In this document: piece by piece, positions 60,473 through 64,000 of the stretch | Layout of the letters: the number at the start of each line of letters is the position of its first letter | Numbering within the stretch: the stretch's first letter is position 1 | NCBI RefSeq assembly: GCF_000237925.1 | Contig: NW_017386001.1 | Location: 124,001 to 188,000 of the forward strand | Reading direction: 5' to 3' | DNA length: 64,000 nucleotides | From: Schistosoma mansoni | Taxonomy: Eukaryota > Platyhelminthes > Trematoda > Strigeidida > Schistosomatidae | The notes under the pieces: model-generated | Told to the model about the DNA's origin: nothing | Databases searched by the model: none | What the model saw: only the letters and a program-made list of their open reading frames with translations | Program-made: the position numbers and the translations under genes

Positions 60473-60970
60473 TGTTGTGACTTTATGGCCGGATTGGATA
60501 TTACGTGATTTATTCGTCAATCGAAATACTACTTATTCAATCTTAGTACTGTGCCAAACCAATGACGTTCGACCGGTATGAGCAGCCTAGCGTCCTTATT
60601 GGTCTTTTGTTTGCCTAGCCCGTCCAGTTGAGTCCAGAACGCCAATAACAGCTTCCACTATGCGAGTTATTTATTTCAAACATACTGTTTTATATACCAA
60701 CCAAACAGACCGCATCACACCATGAAATAGGTAGTAATATTTATACAAGATCAAGGCAAAATGTGGCCGTGAACGTGGGAGACTGTAATGAATAAACTGG
60801 GCATAACTTAAGAATGGCAAATCGTATAATAATAATCTATAGGTCAAAATAAAGCTTATCATAAGAGGGATGTAGGTATACACAATCTAGTAACTGAATA
60901 GTTATACAATATTAGTCCATTAATAGTTCTCAGAAGTTACCCGTAATTTAATCTTCACTAGGATATAACA
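60473..60970 (-). repeat. LTR of a Gypsy-type fossil, diverged
   Basis: Aligns with the solo LTRs at 10.3 and 55.7 kb (AACAGCTTCC, ATATACCAACCAAACAGACC, GGTCAAAATAAAGCTTATCATAAG, end GGATATAACA). It is more diverged at the 60,473 side. With the gag-like start on the minus strand, it is the 5' LTR of a mostly lost element. Confidence 0.65.
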
Positions 60971-61355
60971 AATACTCTCTACTTATGTATTTTATATAAG
61001 TTCTTTACCAATTCATTCCCATAATACAAATAAAATACTTTCTCTTAGTCTAATTATTTGTTTGACTAATTAACAACAGTATTATTACATTGTAAGCCAA
61101 AGAGAATTTCAAACCAATGATTGAAGTAGGTAACATTATCAGTATTATTACCATTACCATTATTATTACAAGATTAAGTGTTAATTTTTGTTTATAATAT
61201 TCTACTACTTTTAAGTAATATAAATTTAGTTTACCAATTGTGTTTAAGGTACTCATTTACTTTGAAATATGTAAAATACCAGTCATAAGATAAGGTTTTA
61301 CAAAGACAGTGTCAATTAATACTGAATATAACTACCATAAATTTAAGTTTCTATT
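60971..61355. other. AT-rich spacer, no feature seen
   Basis: No exon or repeat recognised. Confidence 0.4.
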
Positions 61356-61480
61356 GGTGGAGTGATGGCTCAAAGCTGAAGGTGTTCGACTTCCGCACAT
61401 CAGGTGCGAAACCCTTTTCATCTTCAGTGTCGATAACCAGGTAGTGTCACTAGCCCTCACATTATGAGTGAGGCTTGAAG
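61356..61480 (+). repeat. tRNA-like SINE, second family
   Basis: GTGATGGCTCAAAGCTGAAGG (A-box region) and GGTGCGAAACCC (B-box-like) are followed by GGTAGTGTCACTAGCCCTC, the block shared with the minus-strand copy at 42.7 kb. Confidence 0.5.
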
Positions 61481-61789
61481 CCAAATACATAAATCTGCAA
61501 CTGATAAATGAATTAAAAAACTTATTTTTAAATTAGCTGTTTTTACTGCCTATTGAAGGATGGAATAACATTTGTATGTATTGAATTAACATTTTTATTT
61601 ATGAAAAACTGTGAGATACACAGAATTTATGATAGCGGAAATTCGGAAGACCATTTCTGTCTCTTATAGATAAAGAAAAATATTAGTCGAACCAAACCAC
61701 TTTTATTAAATAAAAGGAGAGTGCCACCATTAATTTACACTTACCTACTAATCAGATTCACTGTTGGGCATAGGCCGTCAATCAGAATT
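61481..61789. other. AT-rich spacer, no feature seen
   Basis: No exon or repeat recognised. Confidence 0.4.
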
Positions 61790-64000
61790 CTTTAAACACG
61801 TCTGTCCTGGGTTCTCCTTTCCAGTTGTTGTCAAGTGCGATTCATTTTATTGGTGTCCGCCTCCACTTCCCAGAGTATTATATTGTTTTTTCCTCTTATC
61901 TTTTTGCCTTGAGGATTCTAGGGTTGAGCTTACTTTATAATACAGATTGACGGTTTCCTCAATATGTAACCTATCCACTTCCATCGTCTTTTCCTGATTA
62001 TGTAACATAGTTGTTTCATATTCCAGCCGCAACTTTTTCCCTTATCATTGCTAAGTATTCCACATACTGTACTTTGCCATGGTAGGTCTTCGGTTATAGT
62101 ATCAGGCCAACGGATATGGAGTATTATGAGTAAAAAATTGTTGATAAATATCTGTACCTCATCGATGATGGTTGTAGTAGTTCTCCACGTTTAGGCTCTG
62201 TACGATTAAACTGTCTCTACGTTTCTACTTAGAATTTTGACTTTGATAATGGTTGACAATTGTCTTAAGCTCTTTTTGTCCTTCAATTCTAGGAATGCTG
62301 CCCTTGCTTTCACAATCCATTCCTTCACATTTGTATCAGATCCTCCCTGTTTATCGATAATGCTGGCCAGTTATGTGAAAGTTTTACCTGCTCCAGTGCT
62401 CTTCATCAATCGTGATTCGGTTTGTACACTCTGTGTTGTATGTCAGAATCTTGCATTTTTCGATGTGTATGCTGAGGTCTATTGATTCAGAGATTGTTGC
62501 TACACTGGTTGTCTTGACCTGCATTTGTTGTTGTGTATGGGATGGAAGAGCTAGATGATCAGCGAAGTTCAAATCGTTTAGTTGCATCCAAGCTGTCGAT
62601 TGTATTCGTGCTTCTCCTGAGACGTGGAAGTCTTCATAATTTAATGGACCACAAGAAGAAAGAGGAAAAGCGAGAGTAGAAAGCCTTGTCTGACACCGGT
62701 CCTCACTTGTAATGGATCTGTGAGCTGCTCTCCATGCACGACTTTGCAGTCAAATCCTTCGTAAGAATTCCGTATGGTGATAACAATCTTCTCAGATAAA
62801 TCATAGTGTCGGAGGTTAGTTATATAGGGTTCTTTTATCCACACTGTTAAATTCTCTTTCATAATCAAGGAAGTTGATGTTTAGTGACGAGTTCCACTCA
62901 AATGATTGTTCAATAATGATCCATAGTGTTGCAATTTGGTGAGTACATCATCGATGCTTACGGAATCCAGCCCGTTGATCTCGAAGTTGGGCGTCTACTC
63001 AATCTTTCATCTGGTTCAACAACCCTTTGTTGAAAACCTTTCCTCGTACCAATAGTAGTGTGATGCCCCTGTAGTCCTCACATTTGCTCAGATCTCCTTT
63101 CCTTGTTATTTTGATAAGGTATCTCTCTTTCCAACTGTCAGCATTTATTCTTCTTTCCAAATCCTTCTGAAGAGAGTGAATCAGTTACCTTTGTATTGAA
63201 CTTCTGTGCTTTGACTGGTATGATTTCTGTTGTTGCTGCTTTGTTACTCTATACTTTAATGGTGGTCTCGCTAATTTCTTCCATTGTTGGTGGGGTAACA
63301 TCTATAATGAGGTCTATGTGTGTTGGTTCGATGTCCGCTTGTTTCAGTAGAATTAGTCTATACAAGAGCTTTTCGCATTATTCTGCTCACCTGTTTTGAT
63401 GCTCTTGAACTTCGGTGTTTGGGTTGCCTTCTTTGTTCTTGAATGGTCTCTTTGGTTGATTATATTTCCTACTAACTTCTTGGTTATACCATACTTTTGA
63501 CACATGTTTTCTTCTCATGCAGTTTTTTCCTATGTCATTACTAGATTTTCCACATATTTTCGGCTGTAATGTTATTTTTCATTTGTTTGTTTCCTTCTGT
63601 ATATTCAACCTGTACCCTAATTTTATTGACTTCTTTTTGGCTGTTGCTGACTTCTGTCTTCTTATTTTTCATTTCTTGAATCATGTCCAGATTATCTATA
63701 AAGATCGATTGTTTATGCTAGTAATTGTTGAGGCCCACAACCTCCTAACACGTTGAGGTTATAATTTCACCGTTCCTCTTCTAAATGTTCCCATAGTGGT
63801 TTCCTCTTTTTGAGTAGATCTCATAAGGCTTGCAAACTATTGTTCAGGGCAACCTTGAATTCGCTGAATTGTTTAAGATCTCGAGGTAAGGCTGCACTAA
63901 ACTGTTGAAGTGTAGCTTGTTCAGCTGTCCGAGAGTTGTTTAGATTCAGTTTTAGCTTAATCACCAGTATGCGGTGATCTGAAACTATATCAGCTCCGCT
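61790..64000 (-). mobile_element. RTE-type LINE, decayed, runs off the window
   Basis: Minus-strand pieces match the RTE LINE at 22.7-26.3 kb: NDLNFADHLALPSHTQQQMQ (62,587-62,384, active site FADH where FTDD/FADD is expected), YDLSEKIVITIRNSYEG and DCKVVHGEQLTD with GVRQGFLLSLFLFLLV (62,868-62,641), and a frameshifted C-terminal block at 62,032-61,847. The upstream part continues to the window edge, where [13 protein letters not shown] and endonuclease-linker sequence is still faintly readable. Many stops and frameshifts. Confidence 0.75.

Overview
The window reads as nuclear DNA of a blood fluke (Schistosoma). The evidence is AT-rich sequence, genes with 29-38 bp micro-introns at their 5' side, several CR1-like and RTE-like LINEs, Gypsy-type LTR fossils, and tRNA-like SINEs carrying hammerhead ribozymes of the Smalpha type. 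The species was not determined; no database search was possible.

Two host genes are supported. A complete four-exon 14-3-3 gene lies on the minus strand (4,780-7,112, 249 aa predicted). A complete seven-exon gene for a DPF/d4 (Requiem, BAF45-type) double-PHD-finger chromatin protein lies on the plus strand (34,910-49,150, 541 aa predicted). In both, all exon junctions keep frame and use GT-AG introns. The 14-3-3 protein would bind phosphoserine/threonine peptides of signalling partners. The DPF protein would be a histone-tail reader of a SWI/SNF (BAF)-like remodelling complex.

The rest is mostly layered repeats. 0.4-4.3 kb: old SINE pieces and the 3' part of a minus-strand LINE (here called family R). 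7.5-11 kb: a worn plus-strand CR1-like LINE split by a solo LTR with a 5-bp target duplication. 11.0-11.6 kb: hammerhead SINEs in opposed orientation. 12.2-21.6 kb: a second CR1-like LINE split by a young-looking Gypsy element (16,469-20,763). 22.7-26.3 kb: an almost open RTE-type LINE. 26.9-34.4 kb: LINE remnants and short repeats. 34.9-49.2 kb: the DPF gene, whose 9.8-kb fourth intron holds a near full-length LINE R, another LINE R 3' end and SINEs. 50-62 kb: AT arrays, hammerhead SINEs, five scattered copies (counting those at 33 and 37 kb) of an unnamed ~530-bp repeat, several LTR fossils and a large inverted repeat at 59 kb. 61.8-64 kb: a decayed minus-strand RTE LINE running off the edge.

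The most striking system is the set of hammerhead-bearing SINE-like repeats. Two ribozyme subfamilies occur. Three copies keep all core bases and others have lost them. Several copies sit head-to-tail with clean unit junctions, and three loci hold units in opposed orientation, including a roughly 300-bp-armed hairpin.
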